This document shows positions 44,713-55,100 of a DNA stretch of 64,000 nucleotides, one piece after another. The stretch covers positions 124,001 through 188,000 of the forward strand of contig NZ_JAUSUJ010000002.1 in NCBI RefSeq assembly GCF_030813915.1, read 5' to 3'. The stretch's first letter is position 1. Every line of letters begins with the position of its first letter. The DNA is from Rhodoplanes tepidamans (GTDB lineage Bacteria; Pseudomonadota; Alphaproteobacteria; Rhizobiales; Xanthobacteraceae). The notes beneath the pieces were generated by a model that was not told where the DNA came from, did no database searches, and saw only the letters and a list, made by a program, of their open reading frames with translations. Position numbers and translations under genes: made by a program.

Positions 44713-44740
44713 GGATGTAGGGGCTTTGGCCCCTACATCC
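44713..44740. promoter_or_regulatory. perfect 12-bp inverted repeat between the kinase and LuxR genes
   Basis: Arms ggatgtaggggc/gcccctacatcc around a 4-base loop. It stands 93 bases before the LuxR gene start and 52 bases after the end of the receiver-kinase gene. It is either a terminator for the phytochrome operon (no T-run) or an operator for the LuxR protein. Confidence 0.55.
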
Positions 44741-44791
44741 CGGGGATGAGGATCCTGTCCCGAAGGACTATGCCGGGCCCGATGCGGCCGG

Positions 44792-45922
44792 TCAGGTCCG
44801 GAGCGGGACGCGGGCGAACAGCGTGGTGCCGCGGCCGCGGCTCGATTCGATCTCCAGCGACCCGCCGACCGAGGACAGGCGCTCGCGCATCCCGAGCAGG
44901 CCGAGGCGCCGCGACGGCGCGTCCGCCGCCGCCGCGTCGTCGGCCGGGAATCCGCATCCGTCGTCCTCGACGATCAGGCGGACCGCGTCGGCGGCCCCGT
45001 CGAGGATGATCCCGATCCGGCTGGCGCCGGCATGGCGGACGACGTTGGTGATCGCCTCCTGCAGGACGCGGTAGAGGGCGCTCTCCACCTCGGGCGGAAG
45101 CCGCCGGTCGAGCGCGAGATGCGTCTCGAAGGCGAGCGAGCAGCGCGACTGCCAGTCGGCCGGCACCTGCCGGATCGCCTCCTGCAGGCCGAGATCGTCG
45201 AGCGCCGTCGGCCGGAGCTCCCAGGCGAGCCGGTTCACCTCCTCGCTGATGCGGACGCTGAGATCCTTGAGCGAGCCGATCTCGCGGCGCACGTCGCCGC
45301 CGCCGGCGAGCGTCCGCGCCATCGCGTCGAGGCCGAGCTGCAGCAGCGTGAGCGACTGGCCGAGACTGTCGTGCAGCTCGCGCGCGACGCGCCGCCGCTC
45401 GGTCTCCTGGTCGCCGACGATCCGGCGCAGGACCTCGGACAGCTCGGCCTCGGCGCGCGCCCGGCGCTCGGTCTGGATCTTCAGCTCGCGCCGGGCCGCC
45501 TCGCTCTCCGCCAGGCGGCGGTCGAGCTCGACGAGGTCGCGGGCGTTGCGCTCGGCGTAGCGGATCGTACGCTCCAGCAGCACGTGGTCGAACTCGCCCT
45601 TGACCAGATAGTCGTTGGCGCCCGCTTCGGTGGCGGCGCGATCCACCTCGTCGCTGCCGAAGCCGGTCATGACGATCATCGGCGTCAGGACGCCGCGCCT
45701 GCGGGCCTCGCGAATGAGGCCGAGGCCGCTGTCCGGTCCGAGCCGGATGTCGACGAAATAGATGTCGTGCTCGCCCCGCTCCATGGCGGCGAGCCCGGCC
45801 GTGTAGTTCGGAACCCAGTCGAGCTCGCGCTTCGGCCCCGGCAGCCGGCGCAGCATGCGTTCGAGCGTCAGGAACTCGATCTCGGCGTCGTCGACCAGCA
45901 TGGCCCGCGTCGAGACGCTCAC
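44792..45922 (-). CDS. receiver-HisKA_3 histidine kinase (NarX-like output kinase)
   Basis: This 376-residue protein starts at GTG 45922, which overlaps the upstream stop (GTGA) and has GGAGG in front. The N-terminal receiver domain (MLVDDAEIEFLTLERML, phospho-acceptor in YFVDIRLGPDSG, MTGFGSDE, LVKGEF) is followed by a coiled coil. Then comes a HisKA_3 dimerisation/phospho-acceptor domain (ETERRRVARELHDSLGQSLTLLQLGL) and an HATPase_c (EAITNVVRHAGAS, VEDDGCGFP, LGLLGMRERL). HisKA_3 kinases phosphorylate NarL/FixJ regulators; the NarL-type gene at 51162 is the obvious partner. The receiver suggests it is itself controlled by a bacteriophytochrome. Confidence 0.88.
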   Translation of the reverse strand: MSVSTRAMLVDDAEIEFLTLERMLRRLPGPKRELDWVPNYTAGLAAMERGEHDIYFVDIRLGPDSGLGLIREARRRGVLTPMIVMTGFGSDEVDRAATEAGANDYLVKGEFDHVLLERTIRYAERNARDLVELDRRLAESEAARRELKIQTERRARAEAELSEVLRRIVGDQETERRRVARELHDSLGQSLTLLQLGLDAMARTLAGGGDVRREIGSLKDLSVRISEEVNRLAWELRPTALDDLGLQEAIRQVPADWQSRCSLAFETHLALDRRLPPEVESALYRVLQEAITNVVRHAGASRIGIILDGAADAVRLIVEDDGCGFPADDAAAADAPSRRLGLLGMRERLSSVGGSLEIESSRGRGTTLFARVPLRT

Positions 45923-46383
45923 GGCCGGACCTCCATGGACGGGAGCGACGCGGCCGACATCCAGAAGTCCCAGAGCGAGGAGATCTTGGCGACGTAGTCG
46001 GGGATGTTGGCGGGCTTGATCAGATAGGCGTTGATGCCGATCGCGTAGGCTTCGGTGATGTGCTTCGGGCTTTCCGAGGTCGACAGCGCGATCACCGGCA
46101 GGTGCCGGAGAGTCTCGTCGGCCCGCACGAAGCGGATCACCTTGCGGCCGTCGAGCCGCGGCATGTTGAGGTCGAGCAGGACCAGGCTCGGCGGCGGAGC
46201 GGTACCGGGCGCCGCGAAGGCGCCGCGCCGGTAGAGATAGTCGAGCATCTGCTCGCCGTCGCTGACGAAGCGTAGATCGGCCCGGATGCCGGCGCGCGAG
46301 AAGACCTCCTGCAGGATGAACTTGTCGTGGTTGTGGTCCTCGGCGACCAGCACGGTCGGGGATGCGGCCTCGCGGGTCGTCAC
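45919..46383 (-). CDS. Rcp1-like single-domain response regulator
   Basis: This 154-residue receiver-only protein (VLVAEDHNHDKFILQEVFSRAG..., acceptor Asp in LVLLDLNMPRLDG, ALSTSESPKHITEAYAIGINAYLIKPAN) ends in a helix SSLWDFWMSAASLP. The form is that of Rcp1, the partner of cyanobacterial phytochrome. GTG at 46383 overlaps the phytochrome stop by 4 bases and its own stop overlaps the next gene by 4, so the three genes are translationally coupled. It would carry phosphate from phytochrome to another element. Confidence 0.88.
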   Translation of the reverse strand: MTTREAASPTVLVAEDHNHDKFILQEVFSRAGIRADLRFVSDGEQMLDYLYRRGAFAAPGTAPPPSLVLLDLNMPRLDGRKVIRFVRADETLRHLPVIALSTSESPKHITEAYAIGINAYLIKPANIPDYVAKISSLWDFWMSAASLPSMEVRP

Positions 46384-48698
46384 GCTCGGTCTCCGTCGTC
46401 GAGGCTGCGCATCGGCAGCGTGAAGGTGAACGTCGCGCCGGTGTCGGCGGTGCTGGTGGCCGAGATCGATCCGCCGTGGCGCTGCACGATCTTGCGGCAG
46501 ATGGCGAGCCCGATGCCGGTGCCCTCGTATTCGTCGGGGCCGTGCAGCCGCTGGAACGGCTCGAAGATCTGCTCGCGATACTTCTCGTCGAAGCCGATGC
46601 CGTTGTCCGCGATGGTGATCCGCACGTGGCGGCCGGGCTCGGCGCCCGCCGGCCGCTCCGCCTCGCCGGTCGGGCCGGTCTCCACCGTGCCACGCACCGC
46701 GACCGCCGGCGTGCGGTCCGGGTGGCGATACTTGACGGCGTTGGAGATCAGGTTCTGCAGCACCTGCCGGATCTGGCTGCGATCGCACATCACCACCGGC
46801 AGGCTCACCGCCGAGACGCTCGCCCCGGTCTCCTCCAGCACCGGCCGCAGGTCGGCCAGCACGTCGGCCAGCACCTCGTCGAGCGGCACGGCGGCCAGCG
46901 GCCGCGCCTGCCGTCCGACCCGGGAGTACTCGGCGAGGTCGTTGATGAGCGCCCGCAGCCGCCGCGACGAGGTCTCGATGCCGCCCACCATGGCGCCGAG
47001 CCGTCCGTCCGGATCCTTCGGCAGCGACTCCTTCAGCAGCCCGGCGAAGGCCTCGATGTGGCGCAGCGGCTCCTTGAGGTCGTGCGACGCGACATAGGCG
47101 AACGACTCGAGCTCGTCGTTGCTGCGGGCGAGCTGGCGGTTCACCCCCTCGAGCTCCTCGGCCTTGCTGAGGATGACGTCGACGACGAGATCGCGGATGT
47201 CGATCGCGGCGACGATCTCGTGCGGCTGCCACGGACGCGACCGGCCGCGCACCACCTCGCGCCAGGCGTCGAACGAGGCGCGCGTCTGCAGCCGCTCTCC
47301 GAGCGGCCCGATGCGCACCGGCTTGTGCGGATCGCCGCCCCAGGTGACCGTCTCCGCCACCTCCGGCCGGAACCAGAGCATGTAGTAGGTCGAGGCGCGG
47401 CCGAGCGGGACGGCCAGGACGCCGCTCACCCGCGCGGGATCGGCGGCGATGGCCGGGACGGCGGCGCCGAGGCAGTCGGTCTGGAACACGTCGCGCGAGT
47501 CGCTGCGCGACAGCCAGCCCACCAGCGCCGTGATCTCCGGCTCGGAGAGCGTGCGGCCATAGGTGGTGACGCCGTCGAAGCCCGACAGCGCGAACCCGGC
47601 CGCGTCCATCAGCGACAGCATCTCGTCGCCGCCGCGGACGAGACCGGCATTCACGTCCCGCCTGCTGCCGAGCCCGTGCAGGAGGCGCTGCTGGACGGCC
47701 CGCACCCGCACGCTGTGGCGGACGATCGCCGCCTCCTCGAGCACCGCGATCTGCCAGGTCAGCACCTGGGCGATCAGCTCGCAGGCCTGCCGGACCTCGT
47801 AGGCGACGAAGCGCGGCAGCGTGTGGTGGCACGAGATCAGGCCCCACAGCCGCCCCTCGCGCACGATCGACACCGACATGGCGCCGTGCACCGCCATGTT
47901 GACCATGTACTCGACATGGACCGGCGAGACGCTGCGGAGCACCGAGAAGCTGAGATCGATCGGTCCGCCGGTGAGCGGGTTGCGGTCGGGCACCAGCGGC
48001 GCCGGCGTGTAACCGATGTCGGGGATGATCCGCACCGGGTTGACCGTGTACAGCGCCCGCGACTGGGCCGGGATGTCGGACGCCGGGAAGTGGAAGTCGT
48101 AGAGCGACGGGATGCCGCCGCCGCGATCCTCGGCGATCACCTGGCCGGTCCAGTCCGCGGCGAAGCGATAGATCTTCACCCGGTCGAATCCGGTGATCCG
48201 CCGCACCTCCTGGGCCGCGATGGCGCAGACCTGCGGAAGGTCGGCGGCGGTCTGCAGCCGCCGGATCGCCGCCCGGATGCCGCGGAAGAAGGCGCTCGAC
48301 GGGCGGGGGTCCTCGCCGCGCGGCTCGAGCTCCAGGATGGCGAGCCCGTCGTGGCGGTGCAGGATGCCGTCGACCTCGCGCGCGCCGTCCGCGGCGCGCA
48401 GCGTGATGGCGATCGGGTTCGCGGCGGCGGGATCGTCGCCGGCGAGCACGGCCTCCAGGCGGGCGATGCTCGGCCCGGTCATGCAGGCCGCGAGCGGCGC
48501 GCCGAGCACGGCGTTCACCGGCAGGCCGGCGAACGTCTCGACATTGGCGCTGACCGACACGGGGCGGAGCGCCGGCTCGACGAAGGCCAGCAGGACGCCG
48601 TGCGGCTGGATGCGGCCCGGGATGTGGATCGGCTCGCGGTCGCAGCTCGTCAGGTCGACGGCTGGCGCATCGTCGTCGGGAACAGCATGCTCGCCCAT
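46380..48698 (-). CDS. bphP: bacteriophytochrome histidine kinase, second copy
   Basis: This 772-residue protein has the PAS-GAF-PHY-HisKA-HATPase order. The biliverdin-binding Cys is C19 in LTSCDREPIHIPGRIQPHG; the GAF carries FHFPASDIPAQ and SVSPVHVEYM. The PHY domain lies around 320-500, and the kinase has YVASHDLKEPLRHIEAF and DNGIGFDEKYREQIFEPFQRLHG. Such proteins are red/far-red photoreceptors that autophosphorylate on His and signal to a response regulator. The stop overlaps the Rcp1-like regulator gene. The protein is clearly paralogous to the neighbour at 48707. Confidence 0.93.
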   Translation of the reverse strand: MGEHAVPDDDAPAVDLTSCDREPIHIPGRIQPHGVLLAFVEPALRPVSVSANVETFAGLPVNAVLGAPLAACMTGPSIARLEAVLAGDDPAAANPIAITLRAADGAREVDGILHRHDGLAILELEPRGEDPRPSSAFFRGIRAAIRRLQTAADLPQVCAIAAQEVRRITGFDRVKIYRFAADWTGQVIAEDRGGGIPSLYDFHFPASDIPAQSRALYTVNPVRIIPDIGYTPAPLVPDRNPLTGGPIDLSFSVLRSVSPVHVEYMVNMAVHGAMSVSIVREGRLWGLISCHHTLPRFVAYEVRQACELIAQVLTWQIAVLEEAAIVRHSVRVRAVQQRLLHGLGSRRDVNAGLVRGGDEMLSLMDAAGFALSGFDGVTTYGRTLSEPEITALVGWLSRSDSRDVFQTDCLGAAVPAIAADPARVSGVLAVPLGRASTYYMLWFRPEVAETVTWGGDPHKPVRIGPLGERLQTRASFDAWREVVRGRSRPWQPHEIVAAIDIRDLVVDVILSKAEELEGVNRQLARSNDELESFAYVASHDLKEPLRHIEAFAGLLKESLPKDPDGRLGAMVGGIETSSRRLRALINDLAEYSRVGRQARPLAAVPLDEVLADVLADLRPVLEETGASVSAVSLPVVMCDRSQIRQVLQNLISNAVKYRHPDRTPAVAVRGTVETGPTGEAERPAGAEPGRHVRITIADNGIGFDEKYREQIFEPFQRLHGPDEYEGTGIGLAICRKIVQRHGGSISATSTADTGATFTFTLPMRSLDDGDRA

Positions 48699-48706
48699 GG
48701 TCGCAC

Positions 48707-51043
48707 CTAGTCGACGCCTGACGTCATGGCCGGCGGGGCGGACGGTCCGTCCCGCCCGGCGGGCAGCGGCAGCGAGAACCAGAAGGTCGCGCCCTCGTCG
48801 GGGGCCGCCTCGACCCCGACCTTGCCGCCGTGCCGCTGGATGATCTTGCGGCAGATCGCGAGGCCGATGCCGCTGCCTTCGTACTCGTCGGGGCCGTGCA
48901 GGCGCTGGAACGGCTCGAACACCTGCTCGGCGTATTTCGGGTCGAATCCGATGCCGTTGTCGGCGACGAACACGCGGACGAAGGCGTCCGCGTCGGCATC
49001 GCGGTGCTCGCCGACCGTGTCGGTCCGGGCGAAGATCCGGATCTCGCAGGGGCGGCCCGGATGCCGGTACTTCAGGGCGTTCGACAGCAGGTTCTGCAGC
49101 ACCTGGCGCATCTGGTTGCGGTCGCATTCGACGGTGGGCAGGGGCTCGCAGGAGACCGTCGCCCGGGATTCCTCGATCCGCTGCCGCATGTCGTCCATCA
49201 CCTCGCGGACGATCTCGTCGAGGGCGGCCGGGGCGAGCGGCTGGGCGTGCCGGCCTAGCCGGGAGAACTCGGCGAGGTCGTTGATCAGGTTGCGCAGGCG
49301 CCGCGACGAGCTCTCGATCCCTCCGACCATGGCGCCGAGCCGCGCGTCCCCGGTTCCGCGGATCGTCTCGCCGAGCAGGCCGGCGAAGGCCTCGATGTGC
49401 CGCAGCGGCTCCTTGAGATCGTGCGACGCCACATAGGCGAAGGATTCGAGCTCCTCGTTGCTGCGGGCGAGCTGGACGTTGACGCTCTCCAGCTCCTCGG
49501 CCTTGCGCAGGATCACGTCGATGACGAGCTCGCGCAGCTCGACCGCGGCGACGATCTCGTGCGGCAGCCACGGGACGGCCCGTCCCCGCGACTCCTCGGT
49601 CCAGGCCGCGAAGGATTTCCGTGGCTGCAGGCGACCGCCGTCGGGGCCCGGCTCGACCGGCTTCTCCGGGTTGCCGCCCCACCGCACCGTCTGGGTGACC
49701 TCCGGGCGGAACCACAGCATCACCCGGCGCGGCGGCGAACGCGACAGCGGGACGGCGAGCACGCCCGAGGCGACGTCGGCGTACTCCGCGGCCTCGGGGA
49801 ACAGCAGCGGCAGGCGGTCGGTCTGGAACAGCTCGGCGCCGTCGGCCCGGATCGTCCAGTTGACGATCCGCTCGATCGCGGCGATCGGCGGCGTCCGGCC
49901 GATCGTCGTGACGCCGTCGCGCCCGTACAGGCAGAGGCCGGAGGCGCCCATCAGGTCGAGCAGCGCCTCGCTGTTGCCGATCAGTCCGGCCCGGTGGTCG
50001 CGCAGCTCCTCGATGTCGCTGAGCAGGCGGCGCTGGATCGCCTTTCCCTTGAGGCTGTGGCGGGTGACGGCGTCCTCCTCCATCACGCCGATCTGCCAGG
50101 CCAGCACCTGTGCGACCATCTCGCAGGCTTGGCGCGCGTCGTGTCCGACATGGCGCGGCAGCCGGTTGTGGCAGGCGATCAGGCCCCACAGCCGGTCGCC
50201 GCGCAGGATCGAGATCGACATGGTGCCGCGAATGCCCATGTTGCGCATGTATTCGAGATGGATCGGCGAGACGCTGCGCAGCACCGCGAAGCTCAGGTCG
50301 ATCGGCCGCCCGGTCGTGGGATGGCGGTTCGGTACCATCGGGGTGGGACGGTAGTCGATGTCCGGGATGATCCGGATCGGGTTGAGGGTGTAGAGCGCCC
50401 GCGCCTGGGCCGGGATGTCGGACGGCGGGAAGTGCAGCCCGAGGAAGGACTCGATTCCGTCGTCGCGGCTCTCCGCGATGACCTCGCCACTGAAGTCGGA
50501 GGCGAAGCGATAGACCTTCACGCGGTCGAAGCCGGTGATGTTGCGGACCTCGCGGGCCGCCGCCGCGCAGGCGTCGGCCAGCGTGCGGGCCGCCTGCAGG
50601 CGACGGATCGCCCCGCTGGTGCGGCGGAAGAAGGCGTGCGCGCCCTCGCTCTCGTCGCCGCGCGGCTCGAACTCCAGGAACACCAGGCCGTCGTGCCGGT
50701 GCACGACGCTGTCGAGGCCGGCACCGCCGCCGCCGCGGAACTGCATGAGGATCGGGACGCCGGACGGCCCCTCGCTCTGCCGCAGCGCGAGGCGGAAGCG
50801 CCCCAGGCTCGCCTCGTCGAAGGTCACCTCGATCGGCCGGTCGACCACGTCCTTCGGATCGAGGTCGAGCAGCGCCGGCAGGTTGGCGCTGACGCTGATG
50901 ATCCGGAAGTCGCCCTCGGCGCAGGCGAACAGCAGGCCGTGCGGCTGGATGGCGCCCGGAACGTGGATGGGCTCGCGGTCGCAACTCGTGAGGTCCACGA
51001 CGCCGGAGCCGTCCGGCTCGACCGGGACACGACCGTCCTGCAT
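48707..51043 (-). CDS. bphP: bacteriophytochrome histidine kinase, first copy
   Basis: This 778-residue PAS-GAF-PHY-HisKA-HATPase protein has biliverdin Cys C21 (LTSCDREPIHVPGAIQPHG), LHFPPSDIPAQ, SVSPIHLEYMRNMG, YVASHDLKEPLRHIEAF and ADNGIGFDPKYAEQVFEPFQRLHG. ATG at 51043 is preceded by AAGGAA. It ends 8 bases before the second phytochrome begins and is probably co-transcribed with it. The DIP motif reads PSDIP rather than PASDIP in its partner. Two different phytochromes in tandem may report different light ranges or form heterodimers. Confidence 0.93.
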   Translation of the reverse strand: MQDGRVPVEPDGSGVVDLTSCDREPIHVPGAIQPHGLLFACAEGDFRIISVSANLPALLDLDPKDVVDRPIEVTFDEASLGRFRLALRQSEGPSGVPILMQFRGGGGAGLDSVVHRHDGLVFLEFEPRGDESEGAHAFFRRTSGAIRRLQAARTLADACAAAAREVRNITGFDRVKVYRFASDFSGEVIAESRDDGIESFLGLHFPPSDIPAQARALYTLNPIRIIPDIDYRPTPMVPNRHPTTGRPIDLSFAVLRSVSPIHLEYMRNMGIRGTMSISILRGDRLWGLIACHNRLPRHVGHDARQACEMVAQVLAWQIGVMEEDAVTRHSLKGKAIQRRLLSDIEELRDHRAGLIGNSEALLDLMGASGLCLYGRDGVTTIGRTPPIAAIERIVNWTIRADGAELFQTDRLPLLFPEAAEYADVASGVLAVPLSRSPPRRVMLWFRPEVTQTVRWGGNPEKPVEPGPDGGRLQPRKSFAAWTEESRGRAVPWLPHEIVAAVELRELVIDVILRKAEELESVNVQLARSNEELESFAYVASHDLKEPLRHIEAFAGLLGETIRGTGDARLGAMVGGIESSSRRLRNLINDLAEFSRLGRHAQPLAPAALDEIVREVMDDMRQRIEESRATVSCEPLPTVECDRNQMRQVLQNLLSNALKYRHPGRPCEIRIFARTDTVGEHRDADADAFVRVFVADNGIGFDPKYAEQVFEPFQRLHGPDEYEGSGIGLAICRKIIQRHGGKVGVEAAPDEGATFWFSLPLPAGRDGPSAPPAMTSGVD

Positions 51044-51161
51044 GGGGTTCCTTCAGAGGGCCCGTTGCGACAACTGCGCCGCCATGATTATGCCGGCCCG
51101 GACGCCGCGTCCATCCGGCTGATGCCGCCCGGCCGCGGGGTCCGGCCGTGCCGCGCCCCGC

Positions 51162-51818
51162 TCACTCCTCGGCCAGCCAGTTCTTGCCGAGGGCGTACCG
51201 CACGATCTCGACCCGCGAGTGGAAGCCGAGCTTGCCCATGGCGCGGGCCTTGTAGGTCTCGACCGTCTTCACGGCGATCCGGAGCTTGTCGGCGATCGTC
51301 TTGTTGCTGTAGCCGGCCGCGGTCAGCCGGAGCACCCGGATTTCCCGCTCGCTCAGATCCGGCTCGGCGGGGCCCTCGGGGCTCGCCGGCCGCGCCACGC
51401 CCTGGCCGGCGAGGCGGGTGCGGATCGCCGGATCGAGGTAGACGCCGCCGTCCGCGGCGACCGAGATCGCCCGCAGCAGCTCCTCGCTGGCCGACCGCTT
51501 GAGCACGTACCCGACCCCGCCCACCTCGAGCAGCTGGCGCAGATAGGCTCCGTCTTCGTGCACCGTGAGGGCGAGGACCTTGCAGCTCGGACACGCGTCG
51601 TGGATGTCGCGTGCGACCTCGATGCCGGTGAGACCGGGCATCGACAGGTCGATGACGGCGATGTCGGGCGCGAGCTCGATCGCCAGCTTGACCGCCGTGC
51701 GGCCGTTGCGGGCCTCGCCGACGATCTCCAGGCCCGGCTCGGCGACGAGCAGCGCCTTGATGCCGGCGAGCACGACCGGGTGATCGTCGGCGAGCAGGAT
51801 GCGCAGCTTCGCGGACAC
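51162..51818 (-). CDS. NarL/FixJ-type response regulator
   Basis: This 218-residue protein has a receiver (RILLADDHPVVLAGIKALL, acceptor Asp in IAVIDLSMPGLTG, ALTVHEDGAYLRQ, YVLKRSA) and a LuxR helix-turn-helix (LSEREIRVLRLTAAGYSNKTIADKLRIAVKTVETYKARAMGKLG). It is the expected output of the HisKA_3 kinase at 44792. The gene lies upstream of the phytochrome pair by 118 bases on the same strand. It is divergent from the giant repeat-protein gene, so that promoter is a natural target. Confidence 0.92.
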   Translation of the reverse strand: MSAKLRILLADDHPVVLAGIKALLVAEPGLEIVGEARNGRTAVKLAIELAPDIAVIDLSMPGLTGIEVARDIHDACPSCKVLALTVHEDGAYLRQLLEVGGVGYVLKRSASEELLRAISVAADGGVYLDPAIRTRLAGQGVARPASPEGPAEPDLSEREIRVLRLTAAGYSNKTIADKLRIAVKTVETYKARAMGKLGFHSRVEIVRYALGKNWLAEE

Positions 51819-52124
51819 GCCGGACTCCTCGTGCAGGCCGCCCCTCGGGCGTTATAGGCCCGCGCCGGTGCCGGGCCAATCGTTCTGCGCCGCCGGCCGG
51901 CCCGGCCAGGGTCGGACGGCGGGGGACCCGACGCCGCGGCGGTCCGGGCGAGCGTCTCCGGGAGGCATGTTTTTCCTCCCAAGTCACAGAAATTACTTGT
52001 AAATCGGCAAAATTTGCCGATCCGGAGCGGCCGCGTCGCCCGTATAAGCCCAAGGGCAGACCTGGATCTTCGGTCAGGCGCGTCACGCGCCGGTCGGCCC
52101 TCCGCAGCGTCGTGGTGAGGGCAG
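51819..52124. promoter_or_regulatory. divergent regulatory region with an AT-rich dyad
   Basis: This 306-base gap lies between the NarL-type gene (minus) and the giant repeat gene (plus). An AT-rich island at about 51968-52021 interrupts GC-rich DNA. It contains a hairpin (51959-51980, gggagg/cctccc) and a perfect 9-bp dyad around one base (52003-52011/52013-52021, ATCGGCAAA/TTTGCCGAT). TATAAG at 52043-52048 might be a -10 box for the giant gene. The dyad is a good candidate for the NarL-type regulator binding site. Confidence 0.55.
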
Positions 52125-55100
52125 GTGAGCACGATTTCGTCCGTCTCGGGATACTCGTCCTACACGGTCACGCAGATCGCGAGCATGACCGAGTCCGAGG
52201 TCGAGTCGCTGACCGATGCCGACATCGACGGCCTGAGCGCGACCCAGATCGCCGCCTTCACGACCACCGAGATCACCTGGCTGAGCGAGACCCAGCTGGC
52301 CGGGCTCTCGACCACCCAGATGAAGGCGCTGACCACCTCGCAGATCACGGCGCTCGAGCCCGACCAGCTCTCCTTCTCGGTCACCCAGCTCGCGGTGCTG
52401 AGCGCCGCCCAGGTCCAGGCCTTCGACGACGAGGACGTCGCCGCGCTGACGACCACCCAGGTCGCCGGCCTGACCACCACCCAGATCGCCGCCCTCACCC
52501 TCGACCAGTTCGAGGACATGACCGAGGCGCAGATCGCCGCGCTGACCACCAAGCAGGTGGCGGCGCTGACCACCACGCTGATCGCCTCGCTCACCGGCAC
52601 CCAGCTCGCCTCGCTGAGCGCCACCCAGCTCGACGCGCTGACCAAGACCCAGCTCGCCGTCCTCTCCACGACCCAGATCGAGGAGCTGACGACGGCCCAG
52701 CTCTCGAAGCTGACCTCGACCGACATCTCCTGTCTCAAGACCACCCAGCTCGACGCGCTGACCACCGAGCAGCTCGCCAGCCTCTCGGCCACCCAGATCA
52801 AGGGCCTGACCTCGACCCAGGTCGCCTCGCTCGACCTCACCCAGATCGCCGCCCTGTCGGCGACCCAGGTCGCCGCCCTCACCTCGTCCGCCGTCAAAGG
52901 CTTCGACTCGACCCAGCTGGAGGCGCTCGACGCCACCCAGCTCGCCGGCCTGACGGCGGTCCAGCTCGCCGCCCTCACCACCACGGCACTCGACGGGCTG
53001 AGCCCGGACCAGCTCGCCGCCCTGACCACGACCCAGATCAAGGGCCTCTCCGCCACCGGCCTCGCCAGCCTGACCACCACCCAGCTGGCGGCGCTCGGCA
53101 CGACGCAGATCGAGGCGCTTACGGCGTCGCAGGTGAAGGGCCTCACGGTCGACCAGCTCGCGGCGCTGAGCGACGAGCAGTTCGCGGCGCTGACCTCGAC
53201 CCAGATCGCCGGCCTCACCCGCACCCAGATCGCCTCGCTGTCGACCGACCAGATCGCCGCCCTGACCACCACGCAGCTCGCCGGCCTGACGGCCGTCGGC
53301 ACCGCGGCGCTGACCGAGGAGCAGCTCGCGGCGCTGAGCACGACCCAGATCGCGAGCCTGACCGCGACGCAGCTCGGCGGACTGACCTCGACCCAGGCCG
53401 CCTCGCTGTCCGAATCCACGCTGGCCCTGCTGACCGCGACCCAGGTGGCGGCGCTTTCGGCCACGGCGATCGCGGCACTGAGCGCCGAGCAGGTGGCCGC
53501 GCTCGACAGCACCCAGATCGCCGCGATGACGGCGGCGCAGCTCAACGCCCTGACGGCGACGGCGCTCGGCGCCCTGACCACCACCGAGATCGCGTCGCTG
53601 ACGTCGACCCAGCTCGCCGGCCTGACCTCGACGGATCTCGGCTCGCTCAGCGTCGAGCAGTTCTCCGCCCTCACCACCACCCAGCTCGCCAGGCTGTCGT
53701 CGACCCAGGTGAAGGGGCTCACCGGCGACCAGCTGGAGACGCTGACCGGCGACCGGCTCGCGGCGCTGACGACCACCACGCTGGCCGGGATCACGGCGAC
53801 CCAGATCGCCTATCTCTCGACCGCGCAGATCGCCGCCCTCACCGCCACCCAGGCGGCGGGCCTGAGCGCCGCCGCCGTCGGCGCGCTGTCGGAGGACCAG
53901 ATCGCGGCCCTGTCGACCACCGTCCTGGCCGCCCTCACCACGACGCAGATCAAGGCCCTGACCAGCACCGAGGTCTCGGCGCTGACCGAGACCCAGGTCG
54001 CGTCGCTGTCAGCGGCCCAGATCGCGATGCTGACCAAGACGGCGATGGCCGGGCTGACCGACACCCAGATCGCTGGCCTGACCGCCACCCAGGTCGCGGC
54101 GCTGACCTCGACCCAGCTGTCCGGCCTGACCGCCGACCAGGTCGACGCGCTGACCGCGACCGAGATCGCGCTGCTCAACACCACGCAGCTCCGCGGGCTG
54201 ACCAGCACGGCGATCGGCGCGCTCACCACGACCCAGTTCGACTGGCTCGTCACCACCCAGCTCGCCGCCCTCACGGGCACCCAGATCAAGGGCCTCACCG
54301 GGGACCTGATCGCCGAGCTGACCGGCACGCGGCTCGCGGCGCTGACCCAGACCGAGCTCGCCGGCCTCACCACCACCCAGATCGGGCTGCTGGCGACCGA
54401 GCAGATCGCGGCGCTGACCACGACCCAGGTGAAGGGCCTCACCGCGACGGCGATCGCGGCGCTGTCGACCGAGCAGCTGCAGGCGCTCACCGGCACCCAG
54501 ATGAGCGCCCTCACCGCGACCCAGCTCCGGAGCTTCACCAGCACCGAGATCGCGGCGCTGACCAGCAGCCAGGTCGCCGCGCTCGCCACCACCCAGATCG
54601 CCGCCGTCACGGCGACCGCGATGGCCGGGCTGACCGAGGAGCAGATCGCGGCGCTGACCACCAAGCAGCTGCAGTCGCTGACCGCCGCCCAGGTCGCCAA
54701 GCTGACCACCACCACGGTCTCGGCGCTGTCGACCGACCAGATCGCCAGCCTGACCACGACCCAGGTCAAGGCGCTGTCGAGCACGACGATCGGCACGCTG
54801 GCCGAGACGCAGTTCGCGGCGCTCACCGCGACCCAGCTGGGGGTGCTGAGCACCGCCCAGGTGAAGGGGCTGACCGAGGAGCAGATCGATTCGCTCACCG
54901 GCACGCGGCTCGCCGCCCTGACCTCGACCGAGCTGACCGGGCTGACGACGACCCAGATCGACTGGCTGTCGGAGGAGCAGCTCGCGGCGCTGACGACGAC
55001 GCAGATCCGCGGCCTCACCAGCACCGGCATCGGGGCGCTCGACACCACCCAGATCGCGGCGCTGACCACCACCCAGCTCGCCGCGCTGACCACGACCCAG

